Source: Klebsormidium nitens (taxonomy: Eukaryota > Streptophyta > Klebsormidiophyceae > Klebsormidiales > Klebsormidiaceae). Taken from it: a stretch of 64,000 nucleotides of DNA. The translations under genes and the position numbers were made by a program. The stretch's first letter is position 1. Each line of letters begins with the position of its first letter. This document shows, piece after piece, positions 11,201 to 22,690 of the stretch. The notes below the pieces were generated by a model, which saw only the letters and a list, made by a program, of their open reading frames with translations, searched no databases and was not told the DNA's origin. The stretch covers positions 124,001 to 188,000 of the forward strand of contig DF237007.1 of assembly GCA_000708835.1 (NCBI GenBank), in the 5' to 3' direction.

Positions 11201-13424
11201 ACGCCCTCGAGCGGCACGAGTGCCATTAATCCAGTTCCTTATCCCCCATCAGCTGGAACCTGGATCACCAGTACAGATTTTACCGTCTACATTCCGCAGG
11301 GACGCCCGTCTCGGCCTCGCCATGCTAGCCACCGCCTCGTCTCGCCTCAAGCAGCGAGGGCGGCCGTTGACTTTTCATTGTGCCATCTTCCTAAGCCCAT
11401 TTACCTTAACCTGTACCCTTAGACCAGATCACACCCATCTCAACCCTGCAGGGACGCCCGTCTCGGTCTTGCCATGCTAGCCACCGCCTCGTCCCGTCTC
11501 GAACCGTGGCACGCCCTTGAGGGGCGGGGGTGCCATTCTGGTTCCGTTAACCCGGTCCCTTGTCTCGAACTCCCCCAACCTGTTTTTATTACCCCCACCT
11601 AACTTAACCCGTCTCCTAAACCAATTTTCCCAAACCGCCTTCGTTTCAGGGACGCCCGTCTCGGCCTCGCCATGCTAGCCACCGCTTCCTCCCGCCTCGA
11701 GCCGTGGCACGCGCTCGAGCGGCGGGGGTGTCGGGCCGGGCTCCTTTTCGGCCCCCTCTGGGTGACCCCCCTCCTGGCGAAAGACGCGGGTCGCGCCGCC
11801 TGGGTAGCGCAGGCGTGCCGCACGGAAGGCCTCGTGGGGGAGTCGGTGAACCGCGTGTTCCCGCAACTAGGCATGGGCCAGGCGCGCGAGCTCGCGGCGG
11901 TGTGCCGGGACATGGAGAGGTGCGTGGTTTGGTCAAAGTTGTCATGCTTCTGCAGTGGTTGTCTTGTTGCCGTCTTGGAGGTTGAAACTCCAAATGCTGC
12001 AAGTCGCGAGCCTTTGCAGGAGCGATGCCAAAGTGACACGTGGCTTGACCATCTTACAGAATTGTGCGGCGTCTGAAAGGCGGGCCGACCACCACGGAGA
12101 CGGCCTTCCGTCATTGCTGCTTTTCATCATTGTCCAGGACCGAAGTTGTTCGAGGCTTGTCTTCATTTGCTGACGTCTGACTCTCCTCCACATTCTGGAG
12201 ACAATTCCTTTCCCAACGACTACCTTTTCGATCTTAGCAAACCAGAATGGACTAACGCTTAAAGCGTCCACAGTTCGTTCAACAAGGTAACCACCGTCGA
12301 GCTTTTTGGCCCTATTTTGCGATGTAAAGCTAGTCTTTGCCCTTCATTCCGCAGAGTCGAAAGCCAGTTAGAGGCGGAGTTGACCAAGCTGCGGACCGCC
12401 ATTCGGCCGTGGCTGCGGGGCACGCAAGTAGAGCCCCCCAGCATGACTGGACTCGTGCTCGGGAACCTGGGCGATGAAGTAGAGCGGCTGGCACTGCAGG
12501 TAAGAGCTTCTAGGAGTGTGAGTGTAAGGAAGTGCAGTTCTTGTTTAGGGGGCGTCCTGTGACTCGTAACGCCTTGGCGACCAAGTAGCTCATCTGCCCG
12601 CAGTCCGAGTCGCTCATTCCGGTACCACGTAATTAGATTCTCGGCGACAAGAAAGCAGAATATCATGCAAAGCGGCCGCCATGGTACCGTGTAGTTAGAC
12701 GCCCTCTTTAAGCCCCTGTGAGGAGCTCAACTCCTCTCGTCGTTTAGTAGGCCGGTTTCAAGTTTACGGTGGTATGAGTGACGCTGAAGAGGGCGGCACG
12801 CTGCATTCTGAAGATCCTTCTGCGTGCTCACGAAATGCATATTGCTTTTGGGGCCTGTCTCAGGAGTCGACCTTTTTCGCGTCCGAAAAGTGCGATTACT
12901 GGTTAGCTCCTAAGCGTCATGGTCTGTATAAGACTGCTAGAGTGGGGCACTCGAATCACAGGTCACCTTTGGTCGATCGTTCAGTCTCTTCCTTAACTCC
13001 ATTTACAGCCGTGGTAGTCCCTTTTGGACTACCACGTCAAGCAGTATTTTGCCATTCTTCTCGAAGCGGAAAGATCACAAGTCCTGCTCTCGTGGGGAAC
13101 CTCCCAGGGAGGAAACAGGTGCTGAACGTTTACCTAGATCTGACTTTCATCTGCATCTTTTTAATGACAATACCGGATTGCCCGGCCCCGGCTGACGCGT
13201 AACGCTCGCCCCCTGTTCAGGCGGACGCGTTACAGCTGCAGCTGTTCCAGCAGTGCACGGAGATCCTGACCCCCCTCCAGCTGGGCACGCTCCTGCTCGC
13301 GCTCATGGACCAGCGGATGCGACTACAGCGGCTCGGGTCGTTTTGGGAGTCCGTCGCCGCCGGACAGGACGTCATGACGGGCGTCCGAAAGCTGACGGGG
13401 CGCATGGCCAATTTTAATGCGTGA
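8276..13424 (+). CDS. DOG1/TGA-C-terminal-like protein (5' end not found), 6 exons
   Basis: Exons 8276-8432, 9473-9730, 10232-10418, 11650-11919, 12355-12499 and 13221-13424 are joined by GT-AG introns and keep frame throughout, ending at TGA 13422-13424. Together they encode about 406 aa, with the N-terminus missing. The last exon reads ADALQLQLFQQ, then ILTPLQLGTLLLALMDQRM, then GSFWESVA. This has the same pattern as the end of the DOG1 domain in plant TGA bZIP factors (AD-L-Q-QQ, ILT--Q---LLA--D, L-S-W). That comparison is from memory, so the family call is tentative. I see no bZIP basic region in the exons found; it may lie in an unseen 5' exon or be absent. Exon 2 contains small in-frame duplications (SGFTDP twice, GPIHTP twice). 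Introns 1 and 3 carry repeated copies of exon edges. The gene itself is well supported by phase and codon use; its function is not. Confidence 0.7.
8523..8713 (+). repeat. Two degenerate copies of exon-1 donor edge in the DOG1-like gene
   Basis: The last ~40 bases of the exon ending at 8432, plus its GTGAGC donor, recur from about 8523 and 8667. The motif CAGAT...ATG...GACAC...GT...CAAGG is kept, but the donor GT is lost in both copies (GCAAGC and AGAGCC replace GTGAGC). Spacing from the true copy is 130 and then 144 bases. Divergence is high, so these are older events than the copies in intron 3. Confidence 0.78.
10002..10112 (+). repeat. Two-copy 56-bp tandem repeat in intron 2 of the DOG1-like gene
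   Basis: The block starting GCTCTTCTCTCGTACTTACA at 10002 is repeated at 10058 with two or three substitutions. It lies upstream of the exon beginning at 10232 and contains no coding sequence. Confidence 0.85.
10952..11535 (+). repeat. Four decoy copies of the exon-4 acceptor edge in the DOG1-like gene
   Basis: The true exon starts at 11650 after TTTCAG and reads RDARLGLAMLATASSRLEPW. Its acceptor (AG) plus about 70-85 exon bases also occurs after the AG trinucleotides at 10952-10954, 11139-11141, 11297-11299 and 11449-11451. Intervals from copy to copy, ending at the true exon, are 187, 158, 152 and 198 bases. Copies at 11299 and 11451 still translate as RDARLGLAMLATASSRL. The copy at 10954 is in frame but altered, and the one at 11141 has a frameshift near its start and begins after TAG. 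The two copies nearest the exon are the least diverged. Confidence 0.92.
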
Positions 13425-16400
13425 TTGCCGAAGAGCAGGGTTTGCAGGGTAAGCTAGCTGTCCGGGTGAGTACAAGCCCTGGAAAGCGTGTAGATATTGT
13501 CTTCAGTAGTTGGGCAGTCACCGGTGCAAATCTGGGGCATTTGCCAAGTTGCGAGGCTTTCAGGCAGAAAGGTCTAAAAGGGAGACCTGATGCAGGCAGG
13601 TTCTGTGAGTCTTTGGTCGAAAGGTAGTTCAATTATGCTCTATTCATGCAACATCGTTCTGGCAAAAGCAGTCGAAGAAGACCAGGCAAGGCAGGCTCCG
13701 CGCATCAATACTGACACACAATATGCATCACATCTGAGTTGCGCCACAAACAGTGGAGGATTTGCGGTTTGCTTAAGTTGACGGGTGTACCTGGTTTGCT
13801 CGCTTATGCATACACGTAACAGTAGGTAATGATCGCAGCGACCGTACCATGTAATTACACGAGAGTAAGTTGAAGAAATAGTGGCCTCGCGCGGCAACGA
13901 CGATTTCAAGTCCCGTTTCGGATGTAATGCGTGGCCTTTCGAATGATCAGGAGAGTAAGATCGATGCTGTCATCTTCGAGAAGAGTTGTGAATTGCATGG
14001 AGAGTATATTGTATCAGAATGGCGGCAGCTCTGCAATGCGAGGTTGAGCGTCGCTGGCTCACGATGATACGTGTGTCGCGAGCTTCATACCAGACATTGA
14101 GGCCGACGACTCGCGAAGCTGTAATCAGGCTTCCGTCTGACTCACGTCGGCTTTGCAGCAATGCGCGCGTACGTGCTTCGATCCAATGTAGACCTTCGTA
14201 GCAATCTGCACATCTGGTCAAGCTCGTATACCATGTGCGCGCTTGCCTGCCAGATCGATAAACCCTATCGATATCATGCGCGAAGATAGGATGATGTACA
14301 GATTTGAATCTGTCATCGAGCTAGCTAGGCCCGCGGTGGCGCCGTCAATATATGACCCGTCCAGTTTCTCCCTTTTCTAAGTTGATAGCACCGCATTACT
14401 AACTGTAACTTGTTCTACACACGTACTCGCTCCAATTAAAGCATGCAGCGAAGTGCTACTGCATGTAGCTTTCCAAATATCACACCACCCGGTCCGCGAG
14501 AGCGCAAATTAGTGCACTGGCGGGTAACGGTTTGTGGCCGTTGCATGCAATTACTGCTGGTTAACCAGCAGCTACGCGGCGCGACGGAATCTTATCAGGC
14601 AGTTCCTTTTGATAGTCCGACTCACAGGGCGGCTAGTTAGTAAACTGTCTACTTATGCCTTTGGAAAGATTTCAGAGGTCGAAAGTGCGTCGCTACCGCA
14701 TCCAGCACTTTGCCTCCCCTTAAGTTTCTTCGACGTAGCACACTCGACAAGTCCGCTCTCTCCAAGGAGTGCGATCCTGAGGCCACGGTACGCACCGCGT
14801 CATGCATTCTGCTTGAGGGCGGCTCACTTCTACTACAGCCTGACAAGTAATGTATATTATTTTGCAAATGTTTGCGCCCTCGAAGCCTGGTTTATGGCAC
14901 TGAATAACCGATATTTGCGTTAGGGTGAGCTTTGTCACTTCCCGGCCATAGATTTCTACACTCTAAACTTCTATCCGACTTTTCATACTCAATAACAAAC
15001 CTGGCTCACATCCTCTACTTACACAAATCTCTTCCTGAAGTAGTAGCCCAGTAGTAGCGGCCCATTGCGGCTAGGCTCCGGCAGAAACGGTACTCGCCTC
15101 TCAATCCTTCCAACGGCGTACTGGCTCAGAGCACGCCGCACCCACACGAAATTCTTCACACGACTCCTTTGACAAGACTTTATAAAAAGACCTTTTGATG
15201 ATGATATTGTGTCTTGGTCAGAAGTAAGATTGAAACGCATTACTCTGATTCACGGCCGGCAGCTGCATTGCTCTCAGCTATCTCCTCCAAACGGCGCTGA
15301 AACTTCACGTTCCACCTCGCCGTGAACTGCTTGATGAGCGCCTTAATTAAACTGGTTTTCGGCACGGATGTCCTGCTCCAGCACCGTGAGTTTCGGCTTT
15401 GAACAGGCACGTCTTAGTAAGACGGGGGAACTAGGAAGTCCTAGCTAGCTGAAGGGAGACACCGTTTCTCAACACAATCTACAGTGGGGGACCCCTTCGT
15501 TGGAGTTCGATGCGGGGAAACCCCATAAATGAGCCAGCCGGGCCCCCGCCGGCTCCGGCTCGGATCCCAGAGCTCGGATCAGAATGTCGTCATTGTAGCA
15601 CCAGAACAGCGGTGATCGTTTGTGTCAATTGACCTGTCACCTGATCAAGGCTGAGTCCTGACGCATCCGGCGCCAAAACTGCTTCTATGGCGTGTCCGAA
15701 AATTAACACCAGAAGGAAAGTTCAACATCGATGTATTTTCCGGTCCGCCAGGTGGCAGCTCAGGAATGAAAGTTGCTTGTCGACCGAGGAATTTCGGGAA
15801 ATGGGACGTCGCCCACAATGATTACAGTTCCTCACCGTACAACACGACCAAGACTGTAGACTCGGTAGACAGCTCCGAGCACCGCCTTAAGACCGGTTAA
15901 ATCTGCCGGGAGGGCAGGTGCCAGGCTGTAGCCTATAAACCAGCTAGGAGAACGAGTCCGAATGACCATGGAGGAGGCCGGTTGAGGAGCATCCAGTAGG
16001 TCCTGACCTCGGTTCCTTGGTTGCCGGGGCCCGGGAAGGTGCAAGCGGGGCGGCAAAGGTGAACACTGCACGCAGCACGAGGCAGTTCGGTTCGACCGTG
16101 ACTGTCCAAGCTGGAGCCCGAGAGTCAGACTCGGAGCCTGCCAGACACTCTTGAGTGTCAGTCAACCTGGCTGTAGAAGCCTCCAGGCTCAGCCAATCAC
16201 AGTCTCCAATTACTTCCGGTAGCTTATTAGTGTCAAAAGACATGTAGACAATGTCAGTCAGGACACCCCTGTGAAAAATGATGACAGAGATGACAGCACC
16301 TAATAGACTCAGAGAATCAACGAGGGGGACCAACATGACCATTTAATAGCTGGTACCTGTCTACCTTGAAGCATCATGGCAAGACAGAGGGCAGCTCTAG

Positions 16401-16744
16401 CTGTAGTTCCAGCATCAAGCAGGGCCGCCTCACTTGCGCTTCACCTTTTACGCAAACCCTTGAACTCGGAGCTGGTCCTCCAGCCGTTTTAGTCTAGAGT
16501 ATAATCAGGGATGTATGGGCGCCTTTCAGCAGAACAGGTCCTTGACTAGTTTTGGAGCAGAAGCTCATATGATTCGTCGGAGGTGGACTCTTTCATTCGG
16601 GGCACATGGGTGAACGGCTTTGGTCCTCCCTACCACCTACTTGAGTGTTCTGAGCTGCATAGCGCTGATCGGAGCACCTCTGTGCTGTCCTACTTAGTCA
16701 TCCCTCCAAGAACCAACTTACAACCCCGCCCAAGCTTGGACAAA
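13425..16744. other. Intergenic region with no supported gene
   Basis: About 3.3 kb without a gene I can support. It has frequent stops and no family-like frames. A 132-codon minus-strand frame (16342-15944) starts with hydrophobic residues, but it lacks recognisable motifs and coding bias. The last few hundred bases should contain the promoter and 5' UTR of the gene starting at 16745. Confidence 0.4.
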
Positions 16745-19691
16745 ATGGCAGGCCGGCGCTTCTTCCCTGTGGCTTTTAGCCTCTTCTGCTTCTTTCTTGG
16801 GGCACTGCCAAGTGGACTCTCTGCTCAGGGCCTTGTTGCGGTCCCGTCCACAATGACCCACAAGCTGGGCGCTTACTACATCAGCGCGCTTGGGAAGGAC
16901 CTCACTTTCTACCAGCTACTGAACGGGCGCCACCAACGAGGGACCAACGCATACAACCTTGTCAATGGCATCGGGGACAGCGCAGATCCCATCCGAGCCG
17001 CCAAAGAAACCTCGCCGGTCCGAGGCTACTACAAGAGCTGGAGCATCGGGGGCCGGGTCATTGTCGATGTCTTCTACAAGCTCGTGCGATGCCCGGGCGG
17101 AGACCCTTCCAACTGCTTGGCCTTTGAGCGTATCATCCCTGTCAATGCCCCTCGCCTTTCTGGCGCTCCAGTTATTCCCACAGTGCTGAAGCAGAGTTTT
17201 GGGGTTCGCGGCCTGTGGCTCCTGAATGCCAACCAGGCTGCGGCCAACACCGTACTCAAGCAGCCGGCAAGTGAGGAGAAGTTATATGTGGACGACGTTT
17301 TTGACTCTGGAAGAATCTACTACAAGGTAGCGCCCCCGCCGCCCCCTTGCAGGTCTGCCTACCCCCAAACCTACCTCTATTCCATTGGGGAGTTCTTCGA
17401 CCGTCCGCAGTTCAACTGCGTACTTTTTGGGGGTGTCTATATCATGATGACCACTACTGATGAAGCAGGCTACACCGCAATGCAGCAGTATGGGACCTCG
17501 CCAGAAAACTGCGACGGGTCCCTTGCGCTGCTGTTCAACCTCATTGCTCCTCAGAGAGGTTTCCCTTCCTCAGGCCCACAGATTGTGTACCTTGCCCGGC
17601 GGCCAGGATCAGTTCCATTCACCCTTCAGCTAGCCTTCCCCTACACGCTCGATTGCGAACAGCTGCCTCGTAACGTGTCCCTCCTTCTTCAAGCTGCCAC
17701 CATCCTTGCTCAAGAGGGCAACGGAGTTGATGTCACCAAGAGCAGGGTAGGCAAAAACCTGGCCATACCCGAACCCATCACCTCCCTCGGTTTTGCCAAC
17801 GCCTGCACTCCTGTGTATGTGGCATACTACGGTGCCGCCGTCTGGGGACAGACGAATGGGATTCCAGAGACCAGTTCTGACAGCACCTTTCTAGAGACTC
17901 TCATCAGAACCAACGCGGGCGACACGTGCATTGCGGCCCCCTCAGTGAATGGTGGATTCTCGGGGCGGGACTATTTTGAGGACGCGTGTGCTCAGCTCTA
18001 TTTTGGGAACGCAACGCAGCAGCGGGAGGGGGTGGTGACTATGTTGCAGCTCGGTCCGACAGCTGTACCAGATCAGGTGGCATTTAATGCGGCGGTCAGT
18101 CGATGCGTCGGCAAAGGTGTATACACGCTTCCCATCCAAGGTATCCTTCCTCAGGTGAGTATCTCCCAAGCAGTGTCAACGTTTGCAATAGCTTTCGGAT
18201 CCAAGACTCTTCAAGATCGCCTATTGCAAGAAGTCAACAAAATTGGAAGTTATCCACATTTTTAAGTACGGGAGCCGATCAGGGTCTATTGCGTGAGGAC
18301 TTTAAGGCTGTCTCTGTCTCTGTCATTGCGCTGATGATTGTCAAGGGCGCAATCTGCAAACAAGCCTGAAGCCCATGTACTTGTCTGTCTCTTCCGAGAG
18401 CATTAAACGAGGCCCAACTTCCAAGAATTGTCTTAGTAAAAGAGAGAACTGATGGACATTTTAATCCGATGGACACGGTGACATTGTAGTGTGAGCTTCT
18501 GCTGACGTGTTGGGTTTTCATATGAGTCGTAGACAACGATCAGGAAGGATGAGCGGAGTTCGTCCCCAATCATCCCGGCGGTTACATCATTGGGAATATG
18601 AATACCAACATCTCAGGGGCATCTCAGTTATATAACTTGCAATCCTGGTTACCTGCTGGGAAAGGCGCCCCTGCCCCCTTAACCAAGAGCCGTGGTTAGA
18701 TCACGATAGATCGAACCGAATGAAGATTCTTATATCGTCGATTTCTACTGGCCGCGTTCCGAAACCGTGCTAACTTGAAGGCTTCTCTCATCCCTAGCCA
18801 ATCTCAATGCCACCGTTGCCTCCCGGGATCCCTGTCTTACGTCCCCCAATGAGCAGAGAGCCAACGAGCCCATGCCTCATCCGTTTCGTTTCATCCCGAC
18901 AGATTGCGATCGACTTTGACGCCACTAAAGCGTCCCTCCTCGCTTCCACCGAAGTCAAGGTCCACCTCGACTCGGTCGCCGCAAACGCCGCCTCCGTGGT
19001 GGCCCTCGAAATTGCCCTCGCCTCCTGCGGGGCGTTCGTCACGAGGACGATCGCCCGCTCTAGTTACTACCGCACGCGGCGCCTGTCCAACTTCACGGCG
19101 CGCCTGCTGGCGTGTCTCGCCACCCTAGTTGCGGTGACCGTTCTCAACGTGCCGAATTTCGCGCTGATCGACCGGTCACTGAGCAACCATCGCGCGCGGC
19201 GCGTTTTCGCCGCCGCGAGCTCGGCGCAATACAAGCCGAGCAACTGCTCGGCCGTCCTCCTCTCCGAGACGCACGCCTTCGTGACCGTCGAGGGCTCGTC
19301 GGCGACCGCGGTGATCGGCGTCGCGCTCTACGTCCTCGCCGCGTGCTACGCGGTGTGGGACACGTGGGCGCTCTTCGGTGACGTCATCAGGGGCAGCGCT
19401 GACGCACGGCGCTGCCTGGGCAACGCGACCGTGGAGGACGGGCGGCGCATCACGGTCGAGTGGAGGGAAACGGACGGCAGGTTGCACGACCTGCTCAACC
19501 CCGCGGCTGTCCTGAAAGCGGGCGAAATGGCTGACTACGAGCTGCGCAGCGCCAGGTTGCGCGCAACAATATGTGGCCGGAGAAGCGGGACTCCCCCCGG
19601 GCGGCGTTTCCGAGCTCCGGAGCCTAAGCATTTGCTGGCGGTGAGTTTGAAAAAATCTCGTCTGTGCTTCTCGGCTCTATTTCCCGGATAG
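16745..19691 (+). CDS. Secretory-pathway protein with large ectodomain and three C-terminal membrane helices, 2 exons
   Basis: Exon 1 is 16745-18154 (470 codons). It begins MAGRRFFPVAFSLFCFFLGA and continues to LSAQG, a clear signal peptide, in a good AAAATGG context. Next comes an ectodomain rich in Tyr, Gly, Pro and scattered Cys, with several N-glycosylation sequons (NVS, NAT). I do not recognise it. A perfect CAG|GTGAGT donor at 18155 and a pyrimidine-rich ...CCCGACAG acceptor at 18902 are both phase 0, so GILPQ joins IAIDFDATKASLLAS. Exon 2 (18903 on) has hydrophobic segments at about residues 494-516, 536-558 and 602-625, then a polar tail. It reads to a stop at 19689-19691, but a GCG|GTGAGT donor at 19641 may lead to a further exon I could not find. 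Without splicing, exon 1 would read into the intron and stop at 18265, giving a soluble form. That the two exons form one gene is an inference from phase and topology. Confidence 0.65.
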
Positions 19692-21404
19692 TATCGCTTC
19701 CGGCGCCGCACACTTTCAAACCTAAGCAGCTGACGTCGATATGGTCCGTTCTGCATCAGACCTGCGCCAGTGGTCGGATCTATGATTTGTCTGCAGTTCG
19801 GAAACGGTCGGAAACTGGTAGAATCGGGCAACTGAGGTTGTGTAGCGTGCAGCTTCGATCAGCACAGTAATTGTGATCTCAAGATATCGATTACGCCTGT
19901 GAGCATTTCATCATCACATGTACTAATGTCTGAGACGAATACCTGATGACTGCTGCAACAAAACAGCTGCCGCCAAGTGACCCTGGACGTGATCGCGTGC
20001 TGCCTTTCTGTTCTTCCTGACATAATCGATAGACAATAGTTCACCCCGACGTGTCGAGCGGGAATAACGAAGGGCTGGCGAGCCAATCTTGCTGCTACAG
20101 CAGTCACGTTTTAGGCCTTTAGCTCTGGGGACCGAGAATCTGGCCGCACAAATTTGTTTGTCACGATGTTTTGCATCGTTTCCGCAAACTTGCTGTCATG
20201 TGGTGTGATGAAATTTGCCAGACAGAAATTTCTAATCAGTTTCCTGGCGCCATGGGCATACCAAGTGCTCCTACTGGTTGCAGGTCTGGATTTCACGCGC
20301 TGCTCGCCGTTTTCACAAATACCAGTGCAAAGTGGGTCGTAGCAGGATCCTCGATTGTGGCGTGAAATTACCCTTAATGCAGCGAGGTCGATAGGGCTCC
20401 TTGAGAAAGTGAAGAGGTGCCAAGTAAACATTCGGTGGACAATGAGCATACTGAAGCCAATCTTGATCATTACGGATCCTGTTGAGAAGTTGTTGAACAT
20501 GTGGTGACACTGTCGACCAGTTTTCAGAGTAGCGGCACATATTGGACGGTCAAAAGTCTTCCAACTATTTGGTATGTAAGGTTATGGGTCCCCAGAGCAG
20601 CATACACGTCCGCTGGCAGTGATCTGGCAGCAGCAAACGTCAAGTACGGTCATGAAAGTAACATGTGAGAGGATACGCGGGGCTACTGAGGGAGAGCGAA
20701 GGTTCTTGTAGATAGTGACTACTATCTTTCGCAGCTTGCGGCAAAAAGTCGTGCCGCTGCACGTACGTGCATAGTTCTTGAACTCAGGCTCCAAATTCTT
20801 ATACTCGATTGATTGGTTCAATGATGCCGCCAAAACCTTAGAGGTAAGATTTGGGAGGATCTCATGAGTTCTGTATAAGTCAAGGGCAAACCAGCGATAT
20901 CGATGCACGTCATTGCACTGGGCCACGTATAGTGACCGTCGCGACACAACTTACTTGTGGACGTGCTTCCATTGTGCTTTAATTGTGCTTGAGAAGCTCG
21001 TTGATCTGAATACAGGGTTTGCCTAACCTCAGGCCCAGACTGAAATAACATGCAATTGAAGGAGGAGCCAAGACGTTGAAGCGTACTTCATGCATCGCAG
21101 AAAGATAGGGCAGCAGCTCACCAACCACGCCTGCTCTTGCACTAGGTCAGGAGAGGACTGGTCTAACGCTCGCCATGGGCAGATCTTAGACGCGGAAGTA
21201 TAGTCGTTTCATATTCATAGCAGCTGAGCGCTCTATGTCATGCCCGCAGCCGCCCGCGCCCGCTGTGTGCTCCAGCCTTAGTACCGCTCAGCTGCGCATG
21301 CCAAGCGCGCTTGATGCTAACAACATCACATTCATAATGTCCAGTTTAAAGGTCATCTCTGAAGCAATTCTGCACCAATCCCTTGCGATGGCCTATAGCC
21401 ACAC
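19692..21404. other. Intergenic region with no supported gene
   Basis: About 1.7 kb with frequent stops and no recognisable coding, RNA or repeat signal. It may contain the 3' end of the preceding gene if the donor at 19641 is used. Confidence 0.35.
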
Positions 21405-22480
21405 ATCTTGAGCTCATTTTACAGAAATACCGTCTCAGGATCTGCAAGGCTGGTATTACTCTCCTCCGAGAATTACAGCTCATTGTCCGCCACGCTGTCG
21501 AAGCTCGGCAAGAGCACCGCGGCCGGCGTCGACCTCCGCGCCCTTTGCCGCCTCGCGGCCGCGGGCGACTGCCGCGCACCCTAGTCATTGAACCCCAAAA
21601 GGCGCGCGCCCGCGACGCTCTGGGGCCGCTTCAAGTTGCTGTTCGGCTGCTCGCTCCCAGCAACGAACGGTGATCTTGACGTCCCGGTCTGCGCTCGGGA
21701 GGATCCGGTTGCCCCGACAGAAGCTTCCTTGATGCGACGTTCGTCGACGACGAACTTCCTGTGACCCTCGTTCCGCTGATGGACGCCGGCGGCGACGGAA
21801 CCGCTTGCCACGTCATCCTGCTCGTGCGCGAGCGGGTTGCTGAACGCGCGCCACTCCGCCGGGCTCAGCAGCTTTTCCGGCGCCGGAACGGGCCTCACTC
21901 GAGGCGGCGAGTACAGATTCCGCCGGCGACGGACTGAGCGGGCGCTCCCCTCCAAACGGTTCCCCAATCCTTATCCTTCGAGTGCTCGTTCTCCGGACAG
22001 CATACTCGGGGCTTCCCAGCGCCTGCGGCGAGAAGCTCGCGTGTCTAGTTGGGCCCAGCGACCGGGGCTTCTTCTCAACCCCGCCGGCGCGGGGTTTGGA
22101 GGGTTGGCGCGGTCGCGGCCGCGGCCGCGTTCGCGTCATCTTCCCCACTGCCAGGGTCGGAGGTGTAAAACTCGACGGGGGTCTCGATCTCGACGGCGGC
22201 GGTGTAAGCGGCCCTTGAAGCCTGGAAGTGGTCCGTCACGAGGCGCGTCACCCCGCGGTGGCGCGCCGCGCGCGCGTGAGCGGCGCGCTTGCGCTAATTC
22301 AGAGACGGGCCGGGGAATGAATGTTCACAGGGATCGCTTTAAACAAAGTTCTGCTTCAGTATTGTAACATGTATCTGTATATATATCAAGCTGTTGTTCT
22401 GCTCCAGGGTTTCCTTTTCCTCAGAAACTTATTTAGCCGCTTTCAAGCGTCACGATCATGACCTGAGAGAGTCTCTGTTG
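21405..22480 (-). pseudogene. Broken copy of the last exon and part of the last intron of the SFI1-like gene
   Basis: This segment matches 31660-32770 almost throughout: the last exon of the SFI1-like gene, its acceptor and about 150 bases of intron. Shared stretches include the SLGPTRHASFSPQ coding block, PSPAEWRAFSNPLAHEQ (LSPAEW in the copy) and RSFDSVADNEL-like sequence near the end. The copy has frameshifts, for example between the GERPLSP and NLYSPPRVRP blocks, which fall in different frames here. It also has a premature stop after LLGF, and a TAA where the parent ends with TAG. No upstream SFI1 exons accompany it, so it cannot encode the protein. It lies about 10 kb from its parent in the same orientation. 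Confidence 0.9.
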
Positions 22481-22571
22481 GTGATTGGGGGGAAAAGGGG
22501 GCCACAAGGCTCAAGTAACCCAAAAGCAAAAAACAAATTGCTGGAAGAAGGCAAGATGATGAGTTCTGGGA

Positions 22572-22690
22572 GTCCGTTCTGGGAGGCCGTTGCCGGCGGA
22601 CAGGACGTCTGACGGGCGTCCGAAAGCTGACGGGGCGCATGGCGAACTTCAATGCGTAGTCTGAGAGCAGTGCTTTGTAAGGTTAACCAG
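22572..22690 (+). pseudogene. Fragment of the last exon of the DOG1-like gene
   Basis: The end of the DOG1-like coding region (13340-13455) recurs here on the plus strand, including sequence past the stop codon. The copy lacks one base just after the GGACAGGACGTC block, so the frame breaks at once into TGA. The final codons read in the parental frame still end at a stop (TAG in place of TGA). It abuts the SFI1-like exon copy, so two gene ends that lie 18 kb apart in the window are joined here in opposite orientation. Confidence 0.9.

Noticed and set aside
10952-11535. Alternative exons of the DOG1-like gene
   Set aside because: The copies hold only the exon start with an acceptor. None has the rest of the exon or a donor in phase, so they are decoys rather than mutually exclusive exons.
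15944-16342. 132-codon minus-strand frame with a hydrophobic start
   Set aside because: Single short frame with no motif, no clear promoter or splice partner, and low coding character after the first third.
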